A stretch of 64,000 nt of DNA, taken from Tolypothrix sp. PCC 7910. GTDB lineage: Bacteria; Cyanobacteriota; Cyanobacteriia; Cyanobacteriales; Nostocaceae. A model generated the notes under the pieces. That model was not told where the DNA came from and did no database searches. It saw only the letters and a list, made by a program, of their open reading frames with translations. Below are positions 18,376-27,980 of this stretch, one piece after another. The stretch spans positions 6,077,501-6,141,500 of the forward strand of contig NZ_CP050440.1 of the NCBI RefSeq assembly GCF_011769525.1, in the 5' to 3' direction. Made by a program: the position numbers and the translations under genes. Positions within the stretch are counted from its first letter, which is position 1. Every line of letters begins with the position of its first letter.

Positions 18376-19722
18376 CTAATCTCCGGTAATTGATAATTCA
18401 TTAACCCAGATACGAGGACAAACGCCGCCTGGTGTTAACTCAACTTCTTTTTCTACACAAACAATTGACTTCAGAACTTCTAAGAAATCACCAGCAACCG
18501 TTGCTGATTCAATACTCGTCTTCACACCTTTATTGATTAACCAACCATCAAAAGGTAGAGAGAACGAACCTTGTAAAGCTTTTACTCCTGCATGGAGAGC
18601 TTGTAAATCATCAATTAAAACCACATTTTCAGCATTTTCTAAGCTTAATTCTTGCTCAGGCTCTGCTGATCTAAATACATGGAAAAAGTTAGGACTGACG
18701 CTAACTTTCGCACCAATACTTGCATTCCCTGTAGGTTGTGCGTTCATCCTTTTCGCAGTTCCAGCACTATGCAAAAAGCTGGTTAAAACGCCATTTTCAA
18801 TTATAGAAATGCGACGAGTTGGGGTTCCTTCACCATCAAAACTTTCTGCACCAATATTAGCAGGATGTAGTGCATCATCTGCCATTGAAAGCATAGGCGA
18901 AGCAATTTGCTTACCTAAATCATCAGGAGTAGATAGACTTTGATTGTCCAAAATATTTTGAGCATTGAACAAGTTAGAAAACGCACCCAATAAACTTAAG
19001 AAAGCTTCAGGCGAGAAAACAACTAGATATTTACCAGTCTTAATTTTTTCATAGTTCAAGTGACTGATAGTTTTATCGGCTGTTTCTTGAATGCAACCAT
19101 TAATATCGAGATTTTCGACACCACGGTTGATTCTAAAAGCACCTGCACTGCGTGGTTTTTTTCCTTCCTCTTCAGTTTTGCTATAAAGATAAACTGAGGC
19201 TATGGAGTGGGATTCAATTCTGGCTGCACCTTCACTATTGAGGTAAAAACGGTCAATATCTCTTTGTGCCAAACCGTTATAAGGTACACCTTTAATTGCT
19301 GGGTGCGCTGAGAGTAATTCTTTTTCAGCTACCACTAATTTTTCTATTAGTTCTGCAACAGGTGCTTGTGCTGCTTTATCGTGAGGTGTATTGTCGATAG
19401 GAACTGTCGCCTCTGGACTAAAATCAGGCACATTTTCTTTAACACCAAAGAAACTAGCTTCGTAAGCAGTTTTTAAAGCTAATTCTAATCCTTTGGGGTC
19501 TACATCTGTGGTGCTAGTGACACCCATTGTATTGTCTTCATTCCAAACACGAACTGTAACACCAGAACGGTTAGAAGCTTTAACTTGTTTTGGCTCACCT
19601 TGGTCTACTTGGACGCTAGTTTCGTCTACAGTGGAGCCATAAATGTCGAATTTTTTAATGCCAAGCTTTTCTGCATTTTCCTTGGCGTAATTTGCAATTT
19701 CGTTGATAGTAGCCATAGTCAA
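18376..19722 (-). CDS. tldE: TldE/PmbA-type subunit of TldD-TldE protease
   Basis: This 448-residue member of the TldD/PmbA family lacks the HExxxH zinc motif and so corresponds to the non-catalytic partner subunit. Family features are the N-terminal IYGSTVDETSVQVDQGE, the GVTVRVW strand and the C-terminal GTAKRMN...GNASIG section. TldD-TldE is a heterodimeric metalloprotease that trims unfolded or ribosomally made peptides. The gene follows tldD on the same strand after 240 nt, consistent with a two-gene unit. Confidence 0.9.
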   Translation of the reverse strand: MTMATINEIANYAKENAEKLGIKKFDIYGSTVDETSVQVDQGEPKQVKASNRSGVTVRVWNEDNTMGVTSTTDVDPKGLELALKTAYEASFFGVKENVPDFSPEATVPIDNTPHDKAAQAPVAELIEKLVVAEKELLSAHPAIKGVPYNGLAQRDIDRFYLNSEGAARIESHSIASVYLYSKTEEEGKKPRSAGAFRINRGVENLDINGCIQETADKTISHLNYEKIKTGKYLVVFSPEAFLSLLGAFSNLFNAQNILDNQSLSTPDDLGKQIASPMLSMADDALHPANIGAESFDGEGTPTRRISIIENGVLTSFLHSAGTAKRMNAQPTGNASIGAKVSVSPNFFHVFRSAEPEQELSLENAENVVLIDDLQALHAGVKALQGSFSLPFDGWLINKGVKTSIESATVAGDFLEVLKSIVCVEKEVELTPGGVCPRIWVNELSITGD

Positions 19723-19962
19723 TAGTCAGTCAATTTGAATTTTATATTTTTAACCGTCGATGAACACAAATAGATATTGATTTATGTCCAGCTACAAGAT
19801 TACCTTGATAAAACGCTTTATTTATTTCGTACCAAATCGTTTTCAGATCCTCTGCGTAACTTTGCGTTTCCTTTGTATTCCTCTGCGTTTAAAAACTCTC
19901 AAGCTTTAAAGGAAGCAAATAAAACAGAAAAAAGGTAATCTTGTAGCGAGCAGAAATAGCTC

Positions 19963-21435
19963 TTAACGGCCACCTACAGTAATAGAATCAACCTTAATAT
20001 GTGGTTGTCCTACTGTGGTGTAAATACTGCCGCTAACTGAACCACAGAAACCAGGTGCAAGTTCTAAATCTTGAGAACACATGGAAATTTTATTCATAAT
20101 TTCTGTTGCTTCCCCAATCAGAATTGCACCTTTTAATGGTTTGGTAATTTTGCCATTTTCAATCAAATAAGCTTCATCAACACCAAAGTTAAATTGACCA
20201 GTAGCACCTACGCTACCACCACCCATTTTCTTGCAGTAAATGCCTTTATCAATGGAGCTAAATAAATCATCAATACTATATTCACCAGTAGCGATGTAAG
20301 TATTACGCATCCGACTGGCAGCAGCATAGGTATAATTTTGACGGCGACCGCTTCCTGTTCTAGGATGTCCAGTACGCCAAGAACCTGTTCTGTCTGCTAA
20401 GAAGTTTTTCAGAACGCCTTTTTCTATTAATAAAGTTCTTTGAGCTGGCATACCTTCGTCATCCATATCGATTGTGCCAAAGGCATTGTCAGCTCGCCCT
20501 TCATCCCAAGCTGTGAGGCTTTCGTGGGCAATTTTCTCGCCTTTTTTGTCAGCAAAGGGAGAAGTATTACGTTCAATTTGAGTAGTTTCTAATAAGTGTC
20601 CACAGGCTTCGTGGAAAATTACCCCACCAAAGTGATTGGCCATGATAATGGGGTAGGTACCAGATTCCACGTAATCTGCATAGAGCATTTTCCCAGCAGA
20701 TTCGGATATTTGTTCGGAAGCTTGTTGGTAATCCCAAGTTCTGAGGAAGTTGGCATCGCTGGTATTACCAGCACGTTCACCAATGGAGGCGCGGTTAGCT
20801 CCATCTGCACACAACAGGTTAAAACCTACAGATTGGGTGAGGCGAATATCACGGGCAAAAGTACCGTCACTAGCTGCAACTAATACTTCTTGCCAATCGC
20901 GGAAGTAAGTAGCGCGGCGGGATTGCACGTGGCTAGCTTTGCGCTGCAATTGGGCAGTACCATCAAGTAGAATTTCTCCCATTTCTCGGATAGAACTACA
21001 TAGAGGTAACCAGCCATCTTTTCCTCTTTTTGTAGCGTAGTCTCGGAGTAATTCTAGATTGATTTCTGGAATGAAAGCGTTAGGTGCAGGTAATTGTAAT
21101 CCCAGAATAGAAAGACCTTTTTCTAAGGCGGCTTTCAAACCGGAAAATGTAAGATTATTGGTGCTGACATAGCAATCAGCTTTGCCGCGAAATACTCTAA
21201 CTCCCGCACCTGTAGCGAGGCTGGGTGAAATACTGGTGATCGCGTCATCTTCTGCAAGACAACTAATATAGTTGCGACGCTCTAGAAAAAATTCCACAAA
21301 GTCGGCACCAGCAGCCCGTCCTAGTCCTAAAAGGGTAGCCAGAGGGGCTTCCCAAGTGTCATCGAATCGTTCCGATGTAGAGGAATACTGTAAATTGGGC
21401 AGTTGGTTCGAGAGTAGTAGCGTACTTGTAAGCAT
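19963..21435 (-). CDS. tldD: TldD-type metalloprotease subunit
   Basis: This is the 490-residue catalytic partner of TldE. The zinc-binding HEACGH motif is at residues 275-280 (HExxxH), within the expected [15 protein letters not shown] context. A conserved C-terminal segment [17 protein letters not shown] holds the cysteine usually found as third ligand. TldD-TldE degrades small unfolded peptides and processes some RiPP leaders, but no precursor-peptide gene is visible nearby. The start at 21435 gives a normal family length. Confidence 0.93.
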   Translation of the reverse strand: MLTSTLLLSNQLPNLQYSSTSERFDDTWEAPLATLLGLGRAAGADFVEFFLERRNYISCLAEDDAITSISPSLATGAGVRVFRGKADCYVSTNNLTFSGLKAALEKGLSILGLQLPAPNAFIPEINLELLRDYATKRGKDGWLPLCSSIREMGEILLDGTAQLQRKASHVQSRRATYFRDWQEVLVAASDGTFARDIRLTQSVGFNLLCADGANRASIGERAGNTSDANFLRTWDYQQASEQISESAGKMLYADYVESGTYPIIMANHFGGVIFHEACGHLLETTQIERNTSPFADKKGEKIAHESLTAWDEGRADNAFGTIDMDDEGMPAQRTLLIEKGVLKNFLADRTGSWRTGHPRTGSGRRQNYTYAAASRMRNTYIATGEYSIDDLFSSIDKGIYCKKMGGGSVGATGQFNFGVDEAYLIENGKITKPLKGAILIGEATEIMNKISMCSQDLELAPGFCGSVSGSIYTTVGQPHIKVDSITVGGR

Positions 21436-21913
21436 GGATAGCCTCTTCTGCTGGCGTATTCAGAGATTTGACCGGAAGTTCCTGGTGTGTTAAGTCTAAC
21501 AAATCAGTGAAAGACGCAGTCGGCAGTTAAGGTGTAGGGGTTTCCTCACCTGAAAAAGTCCTACAGCCTAATTTTTGCCTACAAATAAGGCGAAAGGTGC
21601 AAAGCTAAAATAGTTGATTAGTAAATTATCCTGCAGTAAGCCGCTACGCGTCTACGTACCTCAAACGCCAGTTGCTACAACGGAGGGAAGCACAACAGAA
21701 AGTTTGACGGCAGTTGCTACTCTTCGGGTTCTGCGTTAGCGGTACAATTCGGGAAACCCGCCCACGCAACTGTCCTCTGCAGCGCACTAGCTCCCCAACC
21801 TATACCAAATCAGGTTTTTGACTCTAACTGAACCGTATTGCTGTAGAAGGGAATCGCTGTAGTTTATAAAATGTAAAGATAAACTACAGAAAATTTACTT
21901 TACTGCGATCGCT
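21436..21913. repeat. Intergenic region with degenerate palindromic repeats
   Basis: Positions 21640-21790 carry GC-rich short repeats (CAGTTGCTACAACGGAGGG, GGCAGTTGCTACTC, CCACGCAACTG) of a kind dispersed in Nostoc genomes. Other segments are unremarkable, and no ORF of note was seen. Confidence 0.55.
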
Positions 21914-22066
21914 GTGAATCTCCAAACCAACAAAGACAAACCACAAACAACCACCAGTACAAATATCGCTCCCGAAACTGAAACAATTCTCTGTCCTCAT
22001 TGTCAACGTACAGCTACCAATGGCATCAAATGTAAGGGAATGTGTGTAGCTGACAGTGACTATTAA
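21914..22066 (+). CDS. Tiny Cys-rich (zinc-ribbon-like) protein, 50 aa
   Basis: The 50-codon frame begins with GTG and encodes a polar N-terminal half followed by a compact Cys-rich end: CPHC at residues 27-30, then CKGMC at 40-44, closing VADSDY. A CxxC...CxxxC pattern suggests zinc binding. The end strongly recalls, from memory, small cyanobacterial proteins with CPxCxRTAxNGIxCxGxCVADxxY. No Shine-Dalgarno is apparent, and GTG is the only reasonable start because the in-frame codons before it hold no ATG. It stands alone between tldD (divergent) and the nuclease-like gene (convergent). Function is unknown. Confidence 0.7.
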   Translation: MNLQTNKDKPQTTTSTNIAPETETILCPHCQRTATNGIKCKGMCVADSDY

Positions 22067-22203
22067 CTCTTTAAATCATGGATAACAAGTGACCAGGAGC
22101 AGAGAACCTTTCTATTATCCTCTGTGGTTAAAACCATCCTTTTTACTAACCGCAGAGGACACATAGATATTGCAGAGTATGCCTAAACGCACAAAATTAA
22201 TTT

Positions 22204-22629
22204 TTATCTTCCCTGATTAAATTGCTGCCATAATCCCAGGCGCTTATTCTTAGCATTGGCTTCTGCAATTAAAAATTGGGTTTTGGTTTCGTCGCAGAAC
22301 TCTAAAGATTCTCGATCAACAACTGCATTACCCTCTTCTACTAAACGCAGATTTACTGAGCGATTATCTACATATACTTCACCCAAGGTCTGCCCCCTGT
22401 CATCTAAATTGACGCTTCTGATGACAACTCGGCTACTCGGTGGTAGTAGCTGTTTGAGCTTTTTGGCGGCTGCGGAAACATACTGCTGTTTAGTGCCTTT
22501 GGGTGTATTAATACAAGCTAATTTAACTGTTTTTGTTTGCCCAGCTTCATCTTTAAAGCGAATTGTATTGCCATCTGCTACGCCAATTACTGTAGCCAGC
22601 ACTAACATTAACTCTATTAAAGGCATCAA
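22204..22629 (-). CDS. Staphylococcal-nuclease-like (SNase fold) protein
   Basis: The 141-residue product has a hydrophobic N-terminus (possible signal or anchor) followed by an SNase/OB-fold pattern: VIGVADGNTIRF, VKLACINTPKG, the AAKKLKQLLPP helix, DDRGQTLGEVYVD and the LRLVEEGNAVV helix. The usual catalytic arginine in the RL/IDTPE region is replaced (LACINTPK), so nuclease activity is uncertain. Many cyanobacteria encode such divergent exported forms. It stands between convergent and parallel neighbours with no obvious operon. Confidence 0.82.
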   Translation of the reverse strand: MMPLIELMLVLATVIGVADGNTIRFKDEAGQTKTVKLACINTPKGTKQQYVSAAAKKLKQLLPPSSRVVIRSVNLDDRGQTLGEVYVDNRSVNLRLVEEGNAVVDRESLEFCDETKTQFLIAEANAKNKRLGLWQQFNQGR

Positions 22630-22796
22630 GGGTTTAGTATTGTTTTATGCATGAATATTAATTTTATAACCGTAATATCTCATACATTGTGATTTAACTC
22701 ACTTTTAAGCGTATTGCTACAAATAGGCAAAGGTAAAAGGGTAAAGGTTAAAGGTTTTCCTTTCCCCCATTCCCCGTTTTCCCTTTCTCCTTACAT

Positions 22797-24008
22797 TCAA
22801 CTCCATAATAAGTGTGAAGCCAGCCCGATCGCGCCTCCTGCTAGAACTAACCAAGCAGAATTTATTTTGAACCGGAAAACCGCGATCGCACTCAATATTG
22901 CCAAGATAATTGTTAACCAATCTACCAGTGCGGCTCGTCCTAATGTGTAGGTAACTCCTGCCATTAATCCTAGAGATGCTGCATTCACACCATCGAGAAA
23001 GCCACTAGCCCAAGGTGATTGGCGTAATTTAGCCACCCAGGGATTAACTATCCATACCAACACAAAGGCTGGTAAAAATATACCAATGGTAGCCGCGATC
23101 GCCCCAGCATTTCCTGCGAGCAAATAGCCGATAAATGTTGCAGTGGTAAAAACTGGCCCCGGTGTAAACTGTCCAATGGCTACTGCATCTAAAAGCTGCT
23201 GTGATGTTAACCAGTGGTTGCGTTCGACTAAATCCCGTTGCAGAAATGCCAGCAAAACATAACCGCTACCGTACAGAACGCATCCTATCTTCAGAAAGAA
23301 TAAGAAGACGTTAACCCAACCGACTGATGTGATTGCTGCTGTACTACCAATCTGGGCGAAAATACCGGAAAAAGGTAATAGGAATGCTCCGGTGGTGTTA
23401 CCTCTGGTTTGCCAATTTTTCACGAGCATGACAGCGATACCTAGCAAAATCAGCACCAAAATTTCATTTAATCCAGCGAAATATGCTGCGATCGCAACTA
23501 CTCCCGCAATGCTTGTTGGTACATCTTTGGCTGCTTTTTTACCCAAATTCCACACAGCCAACAGCACGATCGCAATAATTACAGGTTTAATTCCATATAG
23601 CAGCCATCCTACTTGAGGGACGGTTTGATAGCGGGCATAAATGGCGGCTAATACCCAAACTATCACCATCGCAGGCAGAATAAAGCAACTACCTGCAACT
23701 AGTAAACCAGCCCATCCGGCGCGCTCATAGCCAATGTGAATGGCTAATTCCGTCGAGTTGGGGCCGGGAATTAAATTCGTAATTCCTAGTAAATCCAGTA
23801 GTTTCTCCCGACTCATCCATTGACGGCGATTCACTACTTCATTGTCCATCATGGCGATATGGGCAGCGGGGCCACCAAAGGCGATCGTCCCCAATCGCAA
23901 AAACACTATTGCTAGTTGGGTTAATCGCTGCTGTTGTTGTTTGCGAGTCAGAGCATGAAAGGAAACCGCCGCTTGCTCCGCCTGAATATTCTCAGTTTCC
24001 TCGGTCAC
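22797..24008 (-). CDS. chrA: Chromate transporter family protein (CHR family)
   Basis: The 403-residue membrane protein has two homologous CHR halves: the first near residues 30-200 (LGTIAFGGPAAHIAMM, GPNSTELAIHIGY) and the second near 215-400 (FLKIGCVLYGSGYVLLAFLQRD, IGQFTPGPVFTTATFIGYLL). About ten membrane helices are expected. Characterised members export chromate, though many homologues have unproven substrates. It is divergent from the small phosphatase-like gene at 24153 with a palindrome in the shared promoter, and a PadR regulator gene lies nearby. Confidence 0.93.
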   Translation of the reverse strand: MTEETENIQAEQAAVSFHALTRKQQQQRLTQLAIVFLRLGTIAFGGPAAHIAMMDNEVVNRRQWMSREKLLDLLGITNLIPGPNSTELAIHIGYERAGWAGLLVAGSCFILPAMVIVWVLAAIYARYQTVPQVGWLLYGIKPVIIAIVLLAVWNLGKKAAKDVPTSIAGVVAIAAYFAGLNEILVLILLGIAVMLVKNWQTRGNTTGAFLLPFSGIFAQIGSTAAITSVGWVNVFLFFLKIGCVLYGSGYVLLAFLQRDLVERNHWLTSQQLLDAVAIGQFTPGPVFTTATFIGYLLAGNAGAIAATIGIFLPAFVLVWIVNPWVAKLRQSPWASGFLDGVNAASLGLMAGVTYTLGRAALVDWLTIILAILSAIAVFRFKINSAWLVLAGGAIGLASHLLWS

Positions 24009-24050
24009 TATAGTTTGCCTGATAATTTGATGATGTTGACAGCATCAATA

Positions 24051-24065
24051 TATCGAAATTCGATA
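24051..24065. promoter_or_regulatory. Palindrome in the divergent chrA promoter region
   Basis: TATCGAA-A-TTCGATA is a perfect 7-bp inverted repeat around one base. It lies 43 nt upstream of chrA and 88 nt upstream of the gene at 24153. It is a candidate operator, possibly for the nearby PadR protein (inference). Confidence 0.45.
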
Positions 24066-24152
24066 ACGAAAATCTATATATGAAAGGTTAATTCATGGTA
24101 CCATGCCGTTGATTCTTAAATACGGTAAGTCTATCAGAATTATGAGGTATAT

Positions 24153-24578
24153 ATGAGTAATATCAAAAAGGTGAGTGATGAGTTTTCCGCAGGTGGACAA
24201 CCAACGCCAGAGACATTAAAACAGCTTGCCGATCAAGGATATAAATCTGTGGTGAATTTGCGCGCACCTGATGAAGCTGGCGTATTAGATGACGAAGAGC
24301 AACAAGCTCAAGCTGTAGGTTTGGAATATGTTAATGTACCACTCAATTCCACATCAGCTAACGATGGCTTAACAGCGAAAGTTCTTAGAGAACTAGAACA
24401 ATTACCGACTCCCGTATATTTTCATTGTGGCGCAGGGGGAAGAGCTAACGCTTTGGCGCTAATTGCGCTGGCAACTCAACAGCAATTGAATCGCGAACAG
24501 GTTTTAGCAAAAGCCCAGGAACTTGGTATCAATCCAGAGCAAGCTCATCTCAAGCAATTTCTAGATAGCCTCTCTTAA
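24153..24578 (+). CDS. Beta-lactamase-hydrolase-like (DUF442) / DSP-type phosphatase-like protein
   Basis: This 141-residue cytoplasmic protein has a rhodanese/dual-specificity-phosphatase-like fold. It opens with SAGGQPTPETLKQLADQGYKSVVNLR, the typical DUF442 start, and the putative active-site loop is FHCGAGGRA, a Cys-x4-Arg arrangement rather than the classic Cys-x5-Arg. Members of this family are linked to sulfur metabolism or phosphatase activity, with little biochemical proof. It is transcribed away from chrA across a 144-nt intergenic region. Confidence 0.87.
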   Translation: MSNIKKVSDEFSAGGQPTPETLKQLADQGYKSVVNLRAPDEAGVLDDEEQQAQAVGLEYVNVPLNSTSANDGLTAKVLRELEQLPTPVYFHCGAGGRANALALIALATQQQLNREQVLAKAQELGINPEQAHLKQFLDSLS

Positions 24579-24708
24579 ATAAGTAGGTCGGCGAAATTAA
24601 AGATAACTGGCTGAGGCTGTCATTGGTCATTGGTCATTGGTTAAGGATTTCAACTTACTTAGTCTTAAATAATGCTGAGTGCTGAGTAAAATAATTCAGC
24701 ACTTTTTG

Positions 24709-25011
24709 TTACTGCTCAAATAATTCGCCAAATAATTCTCTTACTTTTCCTTTGGCATCCTCTAGAGTAATTTTTCCTAAATCGGTAGCGCGGTAAAGTC
24801 GTCGGTTTTGTCGCCCCGATCGCTCCTCAAAGGAAGATAAATATCCCTTACGTTCCATATCGTGCAACATCGGGTAGAGTGTTCCTGCACTGAGTTTATA
24901 GCCGTGACGTGCCAGTTCTTCAATAATGCCTAGCCCAAAAATTGGCTCCTGAACTGCATGATGCAGAATATGAAGCCTAATCAAACTTGAGTAAAACTCT
25001 CTTCCATTCAT
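24709..25011 (-). CDS. PadR-family transcriptional regulator
   Basis: The ~100-residue winged-helix regulator shows the PadR hallmarks HHAVQEPIFGLGIIEELARHGYKLSAGTLYPMLHDMERKGYLSS and RRLYRATDLGK, followed by a short dimerisation helix. The ATG at 25011 (MNGREFYSSLIR) is preferred because residues upstream in the same frame (to 25086) are unlike the family. PadR proteins usually repress nearby transporter genes. chrA and its divergent partner are plausible targets. Confidence 0.9.
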   Translation of the reverse strand: MNGREFYSSLIRLHILHHAVQEPIFGLGIIEELARHGYKLSAGTLYPMLHDMERKGYLSSFEERSGRQNRRLYRATDLGKITLEDAKGKVRELFGELFEQ

Positions 25012-25144
25012 TGGGCAGACGATTGCAAAACTTAGAATTTTATTTTCGCTTATATCGCTTGTGTTACATAAATTGCAACAAAACAAGCTTCTATTTTGCC
25101 ATCAGCCATACTGAAATTAATTTCATCTCTCTCAGGTTTAGATT

Positions 25145-26077
25145 ATGCCAGCCTTGACTCAATTACCCGGCAAATCTGCTTTATTTGTCAGTGCGCTGTT
25201 GGGAAGTGTGATTTTTACTAGTTGTGCTTCGGTTCCACAAACAGGGAGTAAAGCATTACCTCCAAGCGCAGGCGATACCCGCAATGTTAATCAAGCTGCA
25301 CCTGCTGCTGAAAGTGTTGGTGCATCTCAATCTCTAAAAGCTGAAGCTGCACAAGTACCCCAAACTCGTCCGCAATTAATTAAAAAGGCAGCGATGACTG
25401 TAATTGTTAACTCTGTAGATCGGAGTATCGATACAGTTACCAAAATTATCAACAACAAACAAGGAGACTTAATCGGATTAAACGAACGCCAACCAACTAA
25501 AGAAAATGCCCGTCATACTGCATCTATTATCCTGCGAGTACCGCAAAACCAGCTAGACTCAACTCTCAATGAATTAGCTAAATTAGGTACAGTAGAAAAT
25601 CGTAATATTACGGCAGAAGATGTCAGTAACCAACTGGTAGATATCCAAGCTCGATTAAGCAATCTCCGGAAAACAGAAGCTAATTTGCAAAAAATTATGG
25701 ATCGCTCTGGTTCAGTTAGAGATGTATTAAGTGTTGCTCAAGAACTTAGTAATGTTCGTCAATCAATTGAGCAAATTGATGCTCAACTCAAAAATCTGCA
25801 AAATCAAGTTGCCTACTCTACTATTACTTTAAATCTGGAAGCAGCAGTTTCTAGTAGCAGTCCTCAGCGGGGTTTAGGTTCACAAATTCAAGAAACCTGG
25901 AATAACTCTAGCAACTCTGTTGGGGAATTTACCGTTGGTTTGCTGAAGTTGGCTATTTGGTTAATGGTATACAGCCCTTACTTATTGATTTTGGCTGCGG
26001 CTATTTATGGTTTGAACCGTTGGCGACGCAATTCACAACCTGTAAGACCAACACCACCAGCAGAAAATTATGAGTAA
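25145..26077 (+). CDS. DUF4349 lipoprotein
   Basis: The product has an N-terminal signal with lipobox-like FTSC (Cys27), a Ser/Ala-rich linker, a DUF4349 domain (KKAAMTVIVNSVDRSIDTVTKIINNKQGDL...ITAEDVSNQLVDIQARLSNLRKTEANLQKIM) with an extended coiled coil, and a C-terminal membrane helix (LAIWLMVYSPYLLILAAAIYGL) followed by an Arg-rich tail. This is a usual DUF4349 layout of unknown function, probably membrane-anchored at both ends. It is divergent from the PadR gene. Confidence 0.9.
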   Translation: MPALTQLPGKSALFVSALLGSVIFTSCASVPQTGSKALPPSAGDTRNVNQAAPAAESVGASQSLKAEAAQVPQTRPQLIKKAAMTVIVNSVDRSIDTVTKIINNKQGDLIGLNERQPTKENARHTASIILRVPQNQLDSTLNELAKLGTVENRNITAEDVSNQLVDIQARLSNLRKTEANLQKIMDRSGSVRDVLSVAQELSNVRQSIEQIDAQLKNLQNQVAYSTITLNLEAAVSSSSPQRGLGSQIQETWNNSSNSVGEFTVGLLKLAIWLMVYSPYLLILAAAIYGLNRWRRNSQPVRPTPPAENYE

Positions 26078-26450
26078 ATACCAACTGAGGTTTGAGGCAA
26101 AAACAACTCCGAGTAGCAACAGTTTAATGCAGCTATTTTTACTAAAAAATTACTTAATTACTTAAATAATCAGAGTCTTACCTTTTTTATTCAAACCGTA
26201 ACGCACTAAAAGGTTTGGTGCTGATGCCGTACTCTCGCCGCTAACGCATCCTACGTGAACTGCAAAAATCAAATATGAGTCCTATATTCCCTACTGGTTT
26301 TCTTGATAGCTTCCTGTTGTTAATTCCTGATTGATTACTAGAGTTACTCAACTTCAGTTGTAATTATTAAGATTGTACCAATTAACACGAAATAATTAGG
26401 CGCAGGAATGCCAAGATCAAAAAAGGACGACCAATGCTATTGACAGTACT
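26078..26450. other. Intergenic region, one short inverted-repeat fragment
   Basis: A CGCTAACGCATCCTACG stretch at about 26239-26255 belongs to the dispersed GTAGGATGCGTTA repeat family. Otherwise there is no convincing gene or RNA. The promoter of the SagB-type gene probably lies here. Confidence 0.5.
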
Positions 26451-27980
26451 ATGCCAGAAATACACCAATCAATTGCTCAGCACTACCACGAACGTACTAA
26501 ATATGACCCTGAGACTCTGTCTGCAAAAAGCCAGAGGTTAGATTGGGCTAAGCAACCAGTACCGTTTAAAGAATACAGAATTGGCTCGTCTTTTGATCTC
26601 AAACCCTACATTCTCGAAAATACCCCAGTTCCTGACACTGTAAATGCTCAATGGTGGCAAAGAATTTCCCGGTTACTGTTTCGTAGTTATGGACTAACGG
26701 CGAAAATGCCTTCTATGGGCAGTGCCGTATATTTAAGATCTGCACCTAGTGCAGGTGGGTTATACCCAGCTGAGGTGTATATAGTTTCCAGAGGAACGGA
26801 ATTGTTACCACCAGGGCTATATAACTACCAATGTCGGAGTCATTCGCTGATGCATTATTGGGAACGTGATGTGTGGACAGCTTTGCAAGAAGCTTGTCTT
26901 TGGCATCCTTCCTTAGAAAGTACGCAAATCGCAATTGTCATTACTGCGGTATTTTACCGTTCTGCTTGGCGATATGAAGACCGCGCTTACCGCCGCATCT
27001 TTTTAGATACAGGACATCTATTGGGGAATATTGAGTTAGCTGCGGCGGTGAATGACTATCGCCCCCATTTAATTGGCGGTTTTGTAGATGAAGCTGTTAA
27101 CGATCTACTTTATATCGATCCACAACAAGAAGGTGCGATCGCAGTTTTACCTCTGGCAGACTTATTAGATATCAAACAAAATTTACCACCAGGAAGAACA
27201 GCACTACCTTCTGCTACCGAGACGGATTATCCTCACATTCCCGATGGTCATCTACTAAAATACTTTCATCACCAAACTCAAATTCAATCTGGTACAACTG
27301 GCAAACTCAATTTACCAGCAGTAAAACAAGAAAAATCCCTAGAAGATAAATACAACTTCCCCTTTTGTCTAAAAATTCCTACAGCTACTACACCAATTGA
27401 ATGGGGAGAAAAGCTAGTAGAACTGGAAAACACGATGCACAAGCGCCGTTCTACCCGTGCTTATAGTGGTGAAGATATTAGTTTTGATGAACTCAAAGCT
27501 TTACTCGATTTCACCTATCAACCACAAAATTACATTTATCAAAGTTTAGATCCTGCTCCCGACTACTTTGACTTGAATTTAATCGAAACATTTATTACCG
27601 TGTGTGGAGTTAAACGCCTAGAAGATGGCTGTTACTATTACGCACCTAAAGCCCAGGAATTAAGGCAAATTCGCTTTAAAAACTTCCGCAGAGAATTACA
27701 CTACCTGTGCTTGGGACAAGATTTAGGACGAGATGCAGCAGCTGTAGTATTCCATACCGCTGATCTTAAATCTGCGATCGCTCAGTATGGCGATCGCGTT
27801 TATCGTTATTTACACATGGATGCTGGACATTTAGGGCAACGGCTTAATTTAGCTGCTACTCAACTCAATGTAGGCGTTAGCGGTATTGGTGGCTTTTTTG
27901 ACGATCAAGTTAATGACGTTTTGGGTATTCCTGCTGACGAAGCGGTTCTTTACATTACTACTTTGGGAAGACCTCGTTAA
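26451..27980 (+). CDS. SagB/ThcOx-type dehydrogenase (nitroreductase-like)
   Basis: This 509-residue protein contains two flavin nitroreductase-like halves. The first (residues ~60-235) has LRSAPSAGGLYPAEVYIV and DTGHLLGNIELAA; the second (~320-509) opens KRRSTRAYSGEDISFDELKALLDFTY and ends with MDAGHLGQRLNLAATQLNVG, then PADEAVLYITTLGRP. The SagB/ThcOx family oxidises thiazolines and related groups in peptide maturation, but stand-alone cyanobacterial members have no known substrate. No cyclodehydratase (YcaO) or precursor peptide lies nearby, so RiPP biosynthesis is not implied. Confidence 0.9.
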   Translation: MPEIHQSIAQHYHERTKYDPETLSAKSQRLDWAKQPVPFKEYRIGSSFDLKPYILENTPVPDTVNAQWWQRISRLLFRSYGLTAKMPSMGSAVYLRSAPSAGGLYPAEVYIVSRGTELLPPGLYNYQCRSHSLMHYWERDVWTALQEACLWHPSLESTQIAIVITAVFYRSAWRYEDRAYRRIFLDTGHLLGNIELAAAVNDYRPHLIGGFVDEAVNDLLYIDPQQEGAIAVLPLADLLDIKQNLPPGRTALPSATETDYPHIPDGHLLKYFHHQTQIQSGTTGKLNLPAVKQEKSLEDKYNFPFCLKIPTATTPIEWGEKLVELENTMHKRRSTRAYSGEDISFDELKALLDFTYQPQNYIYQSLDPAPDYFDLNLIETFITVCGVKRLEDGCYYYAPKAQELRQIRFKNFRRELHYLCLGQDLGRDAAAVVFHTADLKSAIAQYGDRVYRYLHMDAGHLGQRLNLAATQLNVGVSGIGGFFDDQVNDVLGIPADEAVLYITTLGRPR

